Shown here: piece after piece, positions 49,546 through 60,113 of the stretch
Layout: each line of letters opens with the position of its first letter
Numbering within the stretch: the first letter of the stretch is position 1
DNA from: Alitta virens
Lineage: Eukaryota > Annelida > Polychaeta > Phyllodocida > Nereididae
NCBI GenBank assembly: GCA_932294295.1
Contig: OW028584.1
Span: forward strand, 30,303,231 to 30,367,230
DNA: 64,000 nt
Direction: 5' to 3'
The notes under the pieces: generated by a model
Database searches by the model: none
Told to the model about the DNA's origin: nothing
Seen by the model: the letters and a program-made list of their open reading frames with translations, nothing else
Position numbers and translations under genes: made by a program

Positions 49546-50639
49546 TGTTATTAAACCGTCACTCAAAATACTGGCTGTTTGACCAATTCCTACCTAGTTT
49601 TGCTTAATTATATGTCTTTGATCCATGTAATGATTTTAATAAGTTAACATATCATTAACTAAGCATGTTTAAATTTCCTACAAACTGAAACACATGTACT
49701 AATGTGGGAAATAGCACAAATTTGGAGTGAATGTCAAACGAAGTTTGGAAAGTTGTAGTACTATAATTTAGATATGTTATTTGCAAAATTCTGTCCATGA
49801 AGCACTAATATACGTCTTAAATCATTTGTTAATATGGGGGTTAGAAAATAAAAATTGTCCATGTATTGATGATATTAATAATTGAACAAATAGGACAATC
49901 CAAAATACTATTGTTTCGCATAAATTTACTATAATAAATGTGTGACAAAAAAAATAGCAGTGTTCCCTATACTAGACAAGGTCTGTACACTCACCCGTTA
50001 CACTTCTGAGGTGGACTGGACATGTCATATGCATGAACAACCTTCTCTTCAAGAGGAACCATCTATTCTTGATTAACCCCCTGATGTTGACATCTCCATT
50101 GATAATGATGTACTCACAGCAACAATGATGCCGAAGGCTGGCATCACAGACTGAATTTGAAGCGCCAGTCTCAGTCATCACTCAAGTGGAAGCATGGGAC
50201 ATGTTTTTAACGCAATACTGTTTTACAGCCCTAGCTCATAGGATAAATTCATATCATACATGTATATAATGCATTTTCAGCATGTTGTTTTCTAATAGTG
50301 TTGTGGTCCAAAAACAGACACACAATGATTAACCAATCGAAACCAACCTCACTGTGTAGGCTAAAGTGTCCAACCAATGAAATTATTTCAGTTAATGTAA
50401 CTTTACAAAATAATAAAATGTGAAAATGTAAACAAAGATGAAATAACATAAATAGGGGTATATAATATTATATTTCACATTGTGATCACGTAAATCATGT
50501 AGTCACATAATAGCCTTTGTGCTAGTGGTTGTTGTTATTTAATTGTGACTTTAAATAAAGATTTATTTATTATTATTATATTAACATGCATAGTATGTAA
50601 ATGAGTATTATATTCTGTAGAGTTTATTATGTCAGCACT
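49546..50639. other. non-genic interval
   Basis: AT-rich sequence with no convincing gene. TTTATTTAT at about 50,562 (AATAAA on the minus strand) probably serves as the poly(A) signal of the DEG/ENaC gene, about 75 bases past its stop. Confidence 0.5.
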
Positions 50640-53600
50640 TCAGTGATTATGAGTCCAGCTGTCTCGTTTTACAGTGGATATTTGGTCATCTGGCGATTTT
50701 TTCTTGTCACTGGTATTTTCGTCTAAATTCTGAGTTTTGTTGTTGCGGGAGTTCATCTTATGTGAAATGACAAGTCCCATTTCCCACAGCATTTCCACAA
50801 CTTCGAAAAGGGTACAGACTGACACACCCAGCCACAGGCCCATCTGACCCCCAAAGCTGGCTGCTAGGTCAGAACTCTGAAGAAAAAAAAAGTAGTGCAT
50901 TATTTTATTTTATTTTTATTTTTTTTATTGTACGGCACATAAATCCTCTTAATGTGAGCCGTGTTGGTAGAATTGAATGTCATATGATTATGAAGCCAAG
51001 TTTTATCGATTCCACAAGTCATTGAAATCAAGGAAAAAAAAGATGCAGTATTAAAGGCTCCCTGAATTACTACTATCCTGATTTTACCTAAAAACATGAC
51101 CGCATGTATAAGAAAACATATAAACAATTTAAAAGGTTTAGTTTACTGGACACCTGGTCAAATATGGGCTTGCAAAAGGGTCATTTTTTACTAAATTGAA
51201 GAGCATGCATGTGAAAATAATTTTTTTCTATCTATTCTAGTCAATTGAAAGGCATGATCAAAGTGGATTGGCTAGCTAAAATACCAGATAAATATACAAG
51301 AAAAAATTCAGATCTGTATCTGTTGTACTTTCGGAGCTGTGACAATGAAAAGGAACCGTCACTTTAGGCAATTTTGAGTTTTCAGTCAATTCCAGGACTT
51401 GATTGTGTTACAGTGGAGATAGATACAACTAACATGACTTTTTTCTGGTTCTAAAGGAACAATTACCCCTTGATACCACAAATTACATTGGTACATGGAA
51501 TATTGGGAAGTAGTGGAAGCTCTCAGTCGACAAAAACACCAAAAAGTTAACACATTTTTCACACAAAGCTGTAATACCAAAACTGTTGGAAATATTGACC
51601 TAATATTTGGCAGTTTTCCATTAGTCTACCATAGAAGCATCTGTTACTTTATTCACAAAGTTCTGAGGGGGTCATCTTTAGGAGCCCATGGATTATTTGA
51701 CATGGAATGATTTGGCATTGAATGACCCCATGTGCAGCATCAAAGAATAAATTCCAGTTAGGTCCTGTGGGAATCATGGCAACACCGCTGTTTGACTTGT
51801 TTTAGGAGTATTGATCACCTAATTTGCTCATTAATAAACATAGATAAATAACATTACAGAAAGGTAATGCTCAGAACCGTGTATTTCTCGTTGTCACAAA
51901 TGGATTCGTCAGTGTCACCATTAGATTTGTCATTGGCAAAGCATCCATTTACATCACTGATGAGCTTTATATGCATAATATCTTTCATACAATTTACTAT
52001 GCTTAACACCCTTAAGTCTGTTTTTTTTTCTTTTTTTCATATGGTTCACTTAACAACTTGAAATAGATCGCTGGATCAATTGTAATTTTTGTCTAGAATT
52101 ATGGTGCAGTTTTGTTGATAATGGATTTGCTACGCTTCACGATCAATGAGTGTTCCAGATACGTGGTTATACTACTTCACTTTGTACTAATTGGACTTAC
52201 CTACTTAGTTATTCTTGCAATTACATCCAATCATAGTTTCCATTTTATGGATTTATGATCCATATAAATTGGCCATAATTTATAAAGTCTAGCAACAACA
52301 ACAAAAAAACATATAGGGATGTAGGGGAGAGTGGGGCAACGTGAGTCACTTTTTGCTTCATGATGCCTGGAAGCTGAGTGATAATTGAGAGTGCTGCATT
52401 TTGGACCAGAATAGCAACATCTTAGACAGGTATGACCAGAGTGCCCACTGCACTGAGTACTTTGATTATGAAAACTGCATTATTAATGTTATATTGCATC
52501 AACTTAAAATATCATTGGTGCAAATCTCATTAGAACAGAAAATTAAATGGATTCTTCAAGCTGTAAGATACGTATTGGGTTGCTCTCTTATGTTGTTTGA
52601 TGCTTGTATTTTCAGGATTTTACTATAATAATCATGAAACAATTCCAATCTAGCAACCGATCAGTTAATCAACTGCTCAACTGACCCCATTGGAATCCTT
52701 TTGTAAATTTGTACCTTAAAGATCACCTTTTGCCACGTACAGTTGACGACATCACCGACATGACGACACATAAAAATATACATAATATTAACAATATATG
52801 ACAGCTGTTGTGCTAGAATTGAGTGCGTTCAAAACATCATCCTGGAAAATATTACATCTTGTTGTCTTCTTAAAAGCAAGCTTTATTCTACAAAAAAAAA
52901 AACACAAGTGGACATTTATAATGTGCACAATATGAGTAAGTGTTTTTGCAAGACGATCTCAGGCAACTCCAGTCAAAGGAAATGTTTACCTGTTCTTGAT
53001 AACTTTTCTAACTGTGAAAGTTTATTTCATACATACAACTTGTTGTTACAGTCACATAAGTATTGTCATCATGTTGGTGATTTCAGTAACTGTAAACGTT
53101 CTGTATCAGTTTCATTTCTTGCCTTATAATTCAGAAAAAGAACCTATAGGTTTTGCGAGGACAAAGAATGAATTTAATATAGGTACTCAGAATATCACTT
53201 TCTTAAATCAACTGCAAAAAAAGAGGGAATGCAGTAATTGTTATAAAAAGGGGTGACTTAAATCACCAATGGCTCAACTTACCCTGCTCTCCCCAAAATG
53301 GAGGTGCAACAAATTTAATCCAAGTGTTCTATTTGACAAAAAAAAAGTTTATAATAACCTTTTTCTATTTACTATACTTACCGAGTATGATGACGATGTT
53401 GCAACATAATCGAAGTCCAGACTTTCAAAATAGATGGCAATTTTCAGGGTATTTAGCCTAAAATGGTGCATAGATAAGTAAATACATTGAGGTATGATAT
53501 ATTTATTATATATATAGATTTTATTGACATGTAAAATATCATAAGTGATACATATTACTACAGAATTCAGAAGAAATGTTCACCCGTTTTTCTGTGGGAT

Positions 53601-56600
53601 TTTTCCAAAAATTACTGGGAGCAGCACAAAATGAACAGTCGAATCCCAATTTTTAAGTTGATAAAACTACTTTTTTTGAAACTATTAACGTGAAGTTTGT
53701 AATATTCTCCATTTTAACTTTGGCTGCTTCTCTGTGACCATTACCAAAGGCTAAAGTGCTGACAAGAAGGGAAAAAATTATCATTGGAAAGACAGGAAAC
53801 TTAATTAGTGTTAATTCGTTCAGAGAGGGTTATGGGTTAGAAATTTGGGGTTTGGCTTCTTAGTATCATTTCTGTCCATTTTAGCTTCTTATTATCATTT
53901 CTGTCCATTTTGGCTTCTTAGCATCATCATTTCCGCCAATTTTGGCTTCTTATTATCATTTCTGTCCATTTTGGCTTCTTAGTATAATTTCTGTCCATTT
54001 TGGCTTCTTAGAATCATTTCTGTCCATTTTGGCTTCTTAGAATCATTTCTGTCCATTTTGGCTTCTTAGAATCATTTCTGTCTATTTTGGCTTCTTAGTA
54101 TTTCTGTCCATTTTGTGCTGCTCCAAGCTTTTATGATGAAATATGACCACAAAAAAAAAACAAGTGGACATTTATAATGGATCATACTATAATGACTGAT
54201 TGGAGCAATATATATTGTATTATTCCGTATAGTACCTGAGGAAATCTTCAGCTGCATCTGAGCCGAAGCCTGTCATCTGTGTCGCAGCTGTCGTGCTAGA
54301 ATTGAGTGCGTTCAAAACATCACCCTGGAAAACAATTGTACAAACAATAAATATTACATCGTGTTGTCTTCTTAAAAGTAAGCTTTATTCTACCAAATAA
54401 CACATGAAGTGTGGTGCCTGCTGAAACAGTGCCGTGGTTATGATCGGGAAAATTAACACAGCACTGTACATTGTATAGCACCAGCCATTGCAGGCAAATT
54501 GATTTCTCTTGATGGGTGGAGGGAATGCACAAGTGGTGGTGCGGACACTTGACAAGAGGTTAAGTAATGTAGATCATTGATGCCAAGCTAAATTATCAGT
54601 AAAATGTGATATATGAAGTGTAAAACTGTAAAAGTGTAAAAAAGCACAAATGTTCCAAAACAAAAGCGTGTAGAAAGAAAGGTAATTTCATTTGTGTATG
54701 CGGGTGGGGGGAGGAGATTGCATTGATCATCCCCCCATTCCCATAAAGTGGGGTTGTATCCCACCCCCCCCCCCCCCCTCCTGTATCGACGCCTCTGAGC
54801 CGTTGCCAAAAGATTTCCATTGCTCTACAGTGCCCGACTCACCAAAGCACTGTCAGCTGGCCACTGTCCATAGGAAAGGGTTGTTTTATGCACCACTTCA
54901 CTGAATTGGCAAAAAAAAAAGATTGTTAACATAGACATCAGTATTTATAGTTTATTTGCCGCTCTTATGCATTCTACTGGGAACCCAAGAATGTTCTATT
55001 GTACAAGGTTTTTTGGTGGATTCTCATCTATATGGGTCCGATGAGCAATTCCAGCTTGGTTGCCCACTTTACTATATGCACATTAAGGTCGCCATTACCA
55101 AAATTTCCATTTTTTGCCAAGATCTTAGGAACTAAGGAAAGTCTTGTGAAAAACTTGGTGTCTTAACCCATGTGTTTGGGTCAAGGAAAAGGGGATTAAG
55201 GCATTTACAGGTTTGTCCAATGTATATCTATATCTTATAAGAGGGCAAGTTGGAAATTACAAGTTAGTTATATATATAGCACAAATTATATTTTTGAGTT
55301 TAATTACAAGCACTGGGATGAGCATCCTGTGCTACATTTTGTTAGTTTACTTACAAGCACTGGGATGAGCATCCTTCGCTACAGTTCAGCTGATTGTTTT
55401 CGTTCTTGCTCCATATATCAGAACTGCAATCCACTGTAAAAAAAAATTATAAATTCTGTTGCTTCTCTGTGACCATAAAAAATGGCTATAATGATGACAA
55501 GATGGCAAAAATTATCATTGAATACATGGGAAACCTGAAGTAATAAAGTTAGTTGGTACAGAAAGGGGTTTTATGGGTTATAAAGTTGGGGTTTGATTTT
55601 TTTAGATTAGTTTTAGATCAATTTATTTTCATAATTTATAAATAATACATTTTAGAATATATAAATGAAATGAGAAGATGCAGTTATGATGGAGACCCCT
55701 CAAGCCAGCAGAGCTAGCGCTTATGAGGGGCCTATTTATAACATTTATGTCCATTTTGTGCTGCACTAAGCTTTTCATGATGAAGTATGACAGAAGAACA
55801 ATTGAATATTAATTATGGATTGTACCTTGTGTCTGGTTAATGCAAGGCAAGATGTCCTCACTGGTCAGTACACTGAATGCTGGGGAGTCCAGTTGGAGAG
55901 TGGCGTCCCCACAACCGCAGTTACTGATGATGTGGTACTGCAGGCAGGTTTTCTTGCAAGCCTGGCAACATCGATTAATACAACATTACAATTTGCATTA
56001 CAATCATGTAACCAGATAGCATTCCAAATCGTTTAAATGTCGGCGCGATGTCGGAGATGTCAAAGCGACATCGGACGATATATAAAAAAAACTGGCCCGA
56101 TTCGGAATGATATCTGGGTATAAATTTCCCAAAAACCAGCAGTTTTGGAATTAAGCATTAGGCCTATATGGCCAATTGTGCCCCGTGCGTTTTCCATGCA
56201 TTCGGATAAACGCATGGTTTTTGCCTCATTATAATTAGCTAAAAACCATGCATTTATCCTTCTCATGGAAAACGTACGTGGCATATTTGGCCATGTATGA
56301 AATTGAAATTAACAATGATTCGAATTTGACACTGTCAATATATCAGCTAGTTGTTCAAACATTTCTCTAAGGAGAATACAATGTGTAGCTATATAGCTGT
56401 TCAAGGACAGAAAAACTAATTCAATATGACTGAAAGAGAATTTTCCTCACCATATGCTTTGGATGGAAGTGCTCATAAAGTTTTGTCATTTTTATAAATT
56501 ACGAAGAGCAGAGGAAGAAGAATAGATCCTTGTGGGACACCACACTTGATTTTAAGAACACTTGAACATATACCATCTACAATATATTCGTATGTACATA

Positions 56601-56875
56601 TATATAGTCCTATGTAAATCAATATACTTGGAAGGATTAGATACTTATTTTTTAATGTGATTGTACCTCTGATGCCATGATTTAGGGCAGTTCTTGAATT
56701 AATCTATCATAACGGAGAACATACCAGAATAATCTAGAATGGTTATTTGACCTTGACCATTTCGTCTTACCATTTTTGAGTAATCAACGGAATTCAGAAC
56801 GTTTAGGTAGGCATTTAACGCATGGTTTTTCTTCTGGCAATCGCCGTAAGGATGTTTTGCGCGCGAAATTTCTTT
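50640..56875 (-). CDS. DEG/ENaC (amiloride-sensitive) sodium channel, C-terminal half
   Basis: A cation-channel subunit of the plasma membrane. Seven minus-strand exons are visible: 56875-56771, 55961-55826, 55433-55355, 54900-54843, 54324-54236, 53457-53382 and 50876-50640. All have AG/GT sites and matching phases. The order matches the family: HPYGDC before the Cys-rich extracellular domain; CLQYHIISNCGCG with paired Cys; the post-Cys segment SYGQWPADSAL; a beta strand LKIAIYFESLDFDYV; then the second membrane helix with FGGQMGLWLGVS, containing the G-x-S selectivity filter. A hydrophilic C-tail follows. The first membrane helix and finger domain must lie upstream, beyond about 57 kb, and are not seen here. 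Ligand (acid, peptide or mechanical) cannot be told. The exon set is intact with no stops. Confidence 0.88.
52801..52922 (-). pseudogene. partial duplicate of a channel exon inside an intron
   Basis: This segment repeats the 3' acceptor and first half of the exon at 54,324-54,236 (GTGCTAGAATTGAGTGCG and the following intron). It is fused to a copy of sequence near 54,150-54,178 (CAAGTGGACATTTATAATG). It has no donor site at the proper place, so it is probably non-functional. Confidence 0.6.
53870..54120. repeat. minisatellite, TTTCTGTCCATTTTGGCTTCTTAG unit
   Basis: About ten tandem copies of a 24-29-bp unit in the intron between the channel exons at 54,236 and 53,457. Copies vary mainly in the ATCAT/AATCA spacer. 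Confidence 0.8.
54680..54795. mobile_element. partial hAT-type MITE
   Basis: A G-rich/C-rich palindrome ending in TGTATCGACGCCTC, related to the CAGGGGCGTCGAT element at 42,051-42,390. The left end is degraded. It lies in a channel-gene intron just before exon 54,900-54,843. Confidence 0.5.
56012..56118. mobile_element. CCAGATAGCATTCC-family MITE
   Basis: Inverted ends CCAGATAGCATTCCAAATCG and CGATTCGGAATGATATCTGG within an intron of the channel gene, just upstream of the exon at 55,961. Confidence 0.75.
56163..56300. mobile_element. CATGGCCAAATGTG palindromic MITE
   Basis: Ends TATATGGCCAATTGTGCCCC and GTGGCATATTTGGCCATGTA, with TGCGTTTTCCATGC arms on both strands. Fifth copy of this family in the window. 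Confidence 0.7.
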
Positions 56876-57500
56876 CTGGAATGAAGAGGAAAAATATAAG
56901 ATTGTCTGCTCAATAAGGTTTGCTGGAAAAAAAAACATTCACTTATTGACAACTGGGCCAATTAGATACTGTAATTGGCCTTTGGTATTACAATGCCTAT
57001 TAAATAAACTATAGTTCATTTACATACATTTTTTGATTTTGTAAGTATTACCAACACGAAGAGTAAAACTATAACAGTGAGTAGTAAAGGGCCGAGCTCT
57101 ACAGACGTCAAAGGAATCCACTTGACATTTGGTGAAACGGAGGTAGTAAGGTAGCAACATCAAAGGGAAACCCATTGTCTTTTGGAGAACAGGATGAAGT
57201 AGGGTAGTAATTAAATTTCACACTCCAATGCATTCGGTGAAGCTAGGGTAGCTTATGTGAAGGAAGGGTAGGTAATAAATCGCACACCTGTCAAAGTCAT
57301 CGTCACGGTGCAGTGAATCAGACCCCCTCTTGATCCCCCCATCCATTGTAATCCATTGCAGTCTGCTGTAGCTGGCTGTAGTCTATGGTGCAATACTTGG
57401 GAACCCCCTAATCTAAAAATAGACAGGGTGATCATTTTCTAAAAATAGCCTATGAGGTAATGGGAAATAGGGGGAGCCAGTGTAACCCTCCAGCTGGCCT
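56876..57500. other. interval containing the unresolved left junction of the Polinton
   Basis: This stretch separates the last visible channel exon from the first Polinton gene. I find no exon and no recognisable terminal inverted repeat. Short direct repeats such as GTAGCTGGCTGTAGTC occur at about 57,360-57,385. The element's left terminus should lie here or the element could begin closer to 57.4 kb. Confidence 0.4.
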
Positions 57501-57506
57501 CCTGCA

Positions 57507-57514
57507 ATATAAAG
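57507..57514 (+). promoter_or_regulatory. TATA box of the PC4-like gene
   Basis: ATATAAAG about 45 bases before the ATG at 57,556, with a CTCTCAACACTC initiator-like segment about 25 bases downstream. This argues against the longer reading that would start at 57,460, upstream of the box. Confidence 0.55.
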
Positions 57515-57555
57515 CCCCATCACCCCCACTCTCAACACTCAAACTGCTTCTAACC

Positions 57556-58080
57556 ATGGCAACGACGAGCTCCTCCTATTACGCTATGACCACCCAACCT
57601 GGTGAATGGTCAACCTATGTCCTGGACATAGGCCATAGGAGGAGCGTTAGGGTGCGATCATTTCCAGAAGGAATGACAATTCATCGCCCCGATGTAGAAG
57701 CAAGCGATTTGAGAAAATACTCAATCACACTGGGATGTGGTTCAGTCAAAGTTATGAACAAATTCTTTGACGAAATACGTCGTGCCGTGGATGAATGTAA
57801 ATCTGAGCAAATGACAGAGGAATTCTTTCTCCCTTTGGGTGATATGATTTTCCTCCAAATTAAGCCAGATTACAAATGTCTCACAATTCGTCAATTCTAC
57901 AAAAGAAAAGACGATCCAACACCATTGCCCGGTATACCCGGTGTTTCATTAAAATTTCAGGAATTCATCAATCTGGATCCGGAATGGACCGAATTGTTGG
58001 ATTGCGTGCGTTATGAAAACGCAGAGATTTGTCAATTCGAACATCCAAAAAATCACAAAATCTGTCAGAAATGTTTCTAG
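57556..58080 (+). CDS. PC4-like ssDNA-binding protein of the Polinton
   Basis: The 174-residue product starts at the ATG in a good context (ACCATGG), behind a TATA box. Residues about 88-150 match the PC4/p15 C-terminal domain: a beta strand FLPLGDMIFLQI, the IRQFY motif, then PGIPGVSL and a W/F-containing helix. The first half (about 20-80) has a similar order, IGHRRSVRVRSF then SITLG and a helix, so it may be a second, diverged PC4 fold. The C-terminus has C159, H163, H167, C170 and C173, a possible metal site. PC4 proteins bind single-stranded DNA and act in transcription or replication, and PC4-like genes occur in large DNA viruses and Polintons. The exact role here is inferred. Confidence 0.7.
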   Translation: MATTSSSYYAMTTQPGEWSTYVLDIGHRRSVRVRSFPEGMTIHRPDVEASDLRKYSITLGCGSVKVMNKFFDEIRRAVDECKSEQMTEEFFLPLGDMIFLQIKPDYKCLTIRQFYKRKDDPTPLPGIPGVSLKFQEFINLDPEWTELLDCVRYENAEICQFEHPKNHKICQKCF

Positions 58081-58646
58081 TGCTCCCATAATTTATAAAA
58101 TAACCCTACTGGGTTAAAAAAAAAAAATTTTAAAACCCTCCAATTCTAAAAAAAATCAGCAAAATGGCTGTACAAAATTATGATGTCACAAGCTTGCGTT
58201 CACGTCGCGACATTGTAAAACAGGTTACACATTATTGTTGCTTTTACAAGACTGTGTAACTTGTTGACTAAAAGCTTCAAACTGACAGTTCCAACCCAAC
58301 AATCAATTCAAAACCCACCACCACTATCATTTTCATTCCATTCATGATCAAATAAAATTTTCATCACCATCATCCCACTAGTTGTTTGTAGAATATGCTG
58401 ATTAAATGAGAATAGTAATCAATGAGTTGGAATCTGTTATACTTCAACTCTTTTGATAACCAGCTCCCCCAAATCAGCTGTTTAGTGGTTGTTAGGGGTT
58501 CAACCAGCCATGGTTTGTCCTAATAATGCTTTTTTGTACGGTTGAAAGCATTTGAGAATGTAGCTTATCGCACTGCTGCACACTGCTCTGCACACTGCTC
58601 TGCACACCGGTCTGCACAATTCCGTATTCTGGATATTCTGTGTTGA
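58081..58646. other. intergenic gap between PC4-like and ATPase genes
   Basis: About 570 bp of AT-rich sequence with no credible gene. Poly-A tracts follow the PC4-like stop. At 58,573-58,622 there are three to four tandem CTGCACACTGCT-type repeats just upstream of the ATPase promoter. Confidence 0.5.
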
Positions 58647-58654
58647 TATAAAAG
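58647..58654 (+). promoter_or_regulatory. TATA box of the ATPase gene
   Basis: TATAAAAG 54 bases before the ATG at 58,708, a usual distance for a start site about 25-30 bases downstream plus a short leader. Confidence 0.55.
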
Positions 58655-58707
58655 TGCTAATATATGAAATATCTTAACATTTATTCACGAGTTGTGATAC
58701 GGTAAAC

Positions 58708-59355
58708 ATGTTGGGGTTTGAACCCGGATCCACGCATATCTTATTTGGTCAGTCAGGATCGGGAAAGACTAATTTTATTAAGCGAATACTACAAAATAAG
58801 GAGCATTTATTCGGTGAACAGCCACCATCTATTATAAAATATTACTACGGCATCTGGCAAAATACCTATGACCAAATACAAGAAATCATAGAAAACATTA
58901 GTTTTCAGCAAGGATTACCTACTGAAGATGAATTGTTAGCATTTACTGATCCAGAAAAACATAGTTTGATAATTGTGGATGATCTCATGGATGAAGCAGC
59001 TAATTCCTCAGTTATGGAATTGTTATTTACAAGAATAAGTCACCATAGGAATTGCACATGTTTCTACATACTGCAGAATGCTTTCATTCAAGGAAAGAAG
59101 CAAGTGACAATAAATCTTAACACAAAATACATGGAAGTATTTCGTTCTCCTCGTAGTTTATTACAATTATCATATCTTAATAGTCAAATCTTCCCTCATA
59201 TCCCTGGATTGTTAATCCAAGCTTATAATGATATAATGAAAAATGAGCAGTACGGGTATCTCATTATAGATTTAACAGCGCAATGCCCTGATGAATTACG
59301 ACTCAGAACAAAAATATTCCCCATGGAAGATACTATTATATACAAAAAAGATTGA
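58708..59355 (+). CDS. FtsK/HerA-type genome packaging ATPase
   Basis: 215-residue P-loop ATPase that would drive DNA into the capsid. Walker A is GQSGSGKT at residues 14-21. Walker B is LIIVDDLMDE at 87-95, with the acidic pair at 91-92. The polar sensor region ends in FYILQN (119-124), typical of the A32-like packaging ATPases of Polintons and adintoviruses. The length suits that family, which is near 200-250 residues. It is open from start to stop with no defect. It has its own TATA box, and the next gene begins 171 bp downstream after a structured spacer. Confidence 0.9.
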   Translation: MLGFEPGSTHILFGQSGSGKTNFIKRILQNKEHLFGEQPPSIIKYYYGIWQNTYDQIQEIIENISFQQGLPTEDELLAFTDPEKHSLIIVDDLMDEAANSSVMELLFTRISHHRNCTCFYILQNAFIQGKKQVTINLNTKYMEVFRSPRSLLQLSYLNSQIFPHIPGLLIQAYNDIMKNEQYGYLIIDLTAQCPDELRLRTKIFPMEDTIIYKKD

Positions 59356-59365
59356 AATACCTAGT

Positions 59366-59465
59366 GCACCCACTGAAGCGATACCCTGAAGTAGCAGGCT
59401 GGAGCGTTCCGATTAACTATCGCTTGGTGCTTTATATTCGCCCGAGCGGGGCGCTCGCCCGCTCG
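59366..59465 (+). other. structured spacer: two predicted stem-loops
   Basis: The first hairpin pairs GCACC (59,366) and AAGCGATA (59,376-59,383) with TATCGCTT (59,418-59,425) and GGTGC (59,426-59,430), with a CACTG bulge. The second pairs CGAGCGGG with CCCGCTCG at about 59,443-59,465, a GC-rich island in AT-rich DNA. They could be an mRNA 3' structure, terminator-like element or translation signal. Confidence 0.5.
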
Positions 59466-59526
59466 TGCGCGTCTAAATGATATAAATGAATGAAATATAG
59501 GAAAGTAAATTAGTTACAGGGTCGGA

Positions 59527-59781
59527 ATGGAAGAGAGAACATCTAATTACGAAGAGTGGTATTGCTTCACACGTAAATGTCCGAAATCTCAGTTCGGATT
59601 CATCAGTCAGATTATCGTAATTTATATCATCATTATTACTTCTGTAATCAACCTTTCCATAGAAAACGGTGATAAAACTCTCTGGTCTACATTGCTAGCT
59701 TCCAGCCTGGGCTGTCTCATGCCTAACCCTCGTTTGAAAGGGGTTAAAAATCACAGAATTAATGAAAATATTTTACCATGA
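59527..59781 (+). CDS. small single-pass membrane protein
   Basis: 84 residues. Residues about 25-45 are a strongly hydrophobic segment (IIVIYIIIITSVINL), preceded by a Cys-containing charged N-terminus. It is followed by a TLWSTLLASSLGCL block and a PNPRLK motif. I recall short membrane proteins with a similar LW..LL.S.LG...PNP.LK block in Polinton-like elements but cannot assign a function. Its TGA stop overlaps the ATG of the next gene (ATGA at 59,778-59,781), so the two are probably translated from one message. Confidence 0.65.
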   Translation: MEERTSNYEEWYCFTRKCPKSQFGFISQIIVIYIIIITSVINLSIENGDKTLWSTLLASSLGCLMPNPRLKGVKNHRINENILP

Positions 59782-60113
59782 AAAAAATTTTTTTTCAAAA
59801 AAAAAATTTTCAAACAAATTTTTTTCATCTACTTCTTTCTTGTAGCAAAAATCAAGCCATAGCCCTATTAGAAACGGCTAATGAAGAACAAGTAGCTAAC
59901 ACAGTAATCATCATATATAATATTACACTCAACTCCTCAGTATTATCACCTCAAACCCAAAAATTGCTTTCCAAACATAAAAAGTTAATTTCAAAAATAA
60001 CCAATAAAAAGAATTCCGATAAAAAGAATTATTCTATCATTAGAAATAATTCATCCAAGATTCACAACATTTTGCTATCAGCTAAAAAGATCCTGATTAA
60101 AGTCTTAAAATGA
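59778..60113 (+). CDS. small basic Polinton protein of unknown role
   Basis: 111 residues, rich in Lys and Asn. Residues about 17-35 carry an FFHLLLSCSKNQAIALLE-type helix, followed by LSPQTQKLLSKHKKLI. This pattern recurs in small conserved proteins of Polinton elements, whose role is not known to me. It begins and ends with exact ATGA overlaps with its neighbours. The Phe/Lys-rich N-terminus comes from A/T homopolymers, so the true start could be a later codon, though no other Met is available. Confidence 0.6.
   Translation: MKKIFFQKKNFQTNFFHLLLSCSKNQAIALLETANEEQVANTVIIIYNITLNSSVLSPQTQKLLSKHKKLISKITNKKNSDKKNYSIIRNNSSKIHNILLSAKKILIKVLK

Noticed and set aside
57460..57555. Upstream extension of the PC4-like protein by 32 residues
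   Set aside because: The extra codons cover the TATA box and likely transcription start, and the ATG at 57,556 has the better context.
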